From Clostridiaceae bacterium (lineage in GTDB: Bacteria > Bacillota > Clostridia > UBA1212 > DUPL01): a stretch of DNA of 5,945 nucleotides. The notes below the pieces were generated by a model. The model saw nothing but the letters and a program-made list of their open reading frames with translations, did no database searches and was not told the DNA's origin. A program made the translations under genes and the position numbers. Location of the stretch: assembly GCA_012522035.1 (NCBI GenBank), contig JAAYLF010000263.1, positions 1 to 5,945 of the forward strand, in the 5' to 3' direction. This document shows, in pieces, positions 5,659-5,945 of this stretch. Within the stretch, counting starts at the first letter, position 1. The number at the start of each line of letters is the position of its first letter.

Positions 5659-5945
5659 ATGCTTCAGTTTGTGGAGACTCTAAGAGGGTTTAGTTTGCTT
5701 ACCGTGATTTTAAGGCTGTTTTTGGCTCTTTTGCTCGGTGGCGTTGTTGGATTTGAAAGGGAAAGGAACCGTCAGGCGGCAGGGCTTCGTACACACATCC
5801 TTGTCTGCACTGCAGCCACCATGACCATGCTGATAGGCATATTTGCAAAGGAAGTTATTGATCTTACTACCGACCCGCTCAGAATTGCAGCCCAGGTCGT
5901 ATCAGGAATCGGTTTTATCGGTGCTGGTGCAATAATGGTCAGGAG
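5659..5945 (+). CDS. MgtC/SapB family membrane protein, N-terminal part
   Basis: The frame is open for 95 codons and is cut by the window end, so only the N-terminal membrane domain is seen. Hydrophobic segments lie at about 12-31, 45-63 and 77-93. Family landmarks are GGVVGFERERNRQAAGLRTH (27-46), with the conserved Glu-Arg-Glu and AGLRTH motifs, and the RIAAQVVSGIGFIGAGAI block (75-92). These identify the MgtC/SapB family, known in Salmonella and Mycobacterium for survival at low magnesium and in macrophages, where MgtC affects the F1Fo ATP synthase; in Firmicutes the role is usually unproven. AAGGGG (5646-5651) lies 7 nt before the ATG. The gene is divergent from the phosphatase operon. 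Whether the usual C-terminal cytoplasmic domain is present cannot be seen here. Confidence 0.9.
   Translation, partial: MLQFVETLRGFSLLTVILRLFLALLLGGVVGFERERNRQAAGLRTHILVCTAATMTMLIGIFAKEVIDLTTDPLRIAAQVVSGIGFIGAGAIMVR

Overview
The window looks like chromosomal DNA of a low-to-moderate-GC Gram-positive bacterium, most likely a member of the Clostridia. The support is AT-rich intergenic DNA, consensus-type sigma-A promoters, strong AGGAGG-like ribosome binding sites, U-tailed hairpin terminators and two secreted proteins ending in sortase-type sorting signals (NPATGD and NPPTSD). The species cannot be fixed from the sequence alone. I see no tRNA, rRNA, CRISPR array, insertion sequence or phage gene.

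Layout. Positions 1-120 hold no gene I can assign with confidence. A small wall-anchored protein gene (183-815, +) has its own promoter and terminator. It converges on a second small wall-anchored protein gene (985-1608, -), also with its own consensus promoter and a hairpin terminator. Divergent from the second one is a two-gene operon (1779-3175, +) for an ATP-binding protein and a membrane permease of the FetA/FetB (YbbL/YbbM, UPF0014) type, a putative metal (iron) exporter. Its 3' end touches, with no spacer, the end of an operon on the - strand. That operon encodes an inositol monophosphatase-family phosphatase (5515-4712) followed 3 nt later by a GH32/GH43-like beta-propeller glycosidase (4708-3458). 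A divergent MgtC/SapB-family membrane protein (5659 onward, +) is cut by the window edge.

The most notable observation is that the glycosidase gene is split by a single in-frame TAA. The 94 sense codons after it stay open in the same frame, read as the missing end of the C-terminal beta-sandwich domain, and run exactly to the stop codon that abuts fetB. The full-length reading would be about 510 codons, a normal size for the family, so this is a recent nonsense mutation, a sequencing error, or (less likely) readthrough.

Functionally the window holds three themes: cell-surface display of small beta-rich proteins, metal homeostasis (FetAB-like exporter and MgtC-like protein), and cytoplasmic carbohydrate/sugar-phosphate metabolism (phosphatase plus glycosidase). 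I see no evidence that they form one system. No clearly new multi-gene system is visible; the two stand-alone sortase substrates and the interrupted glycosidase are the points worth following.
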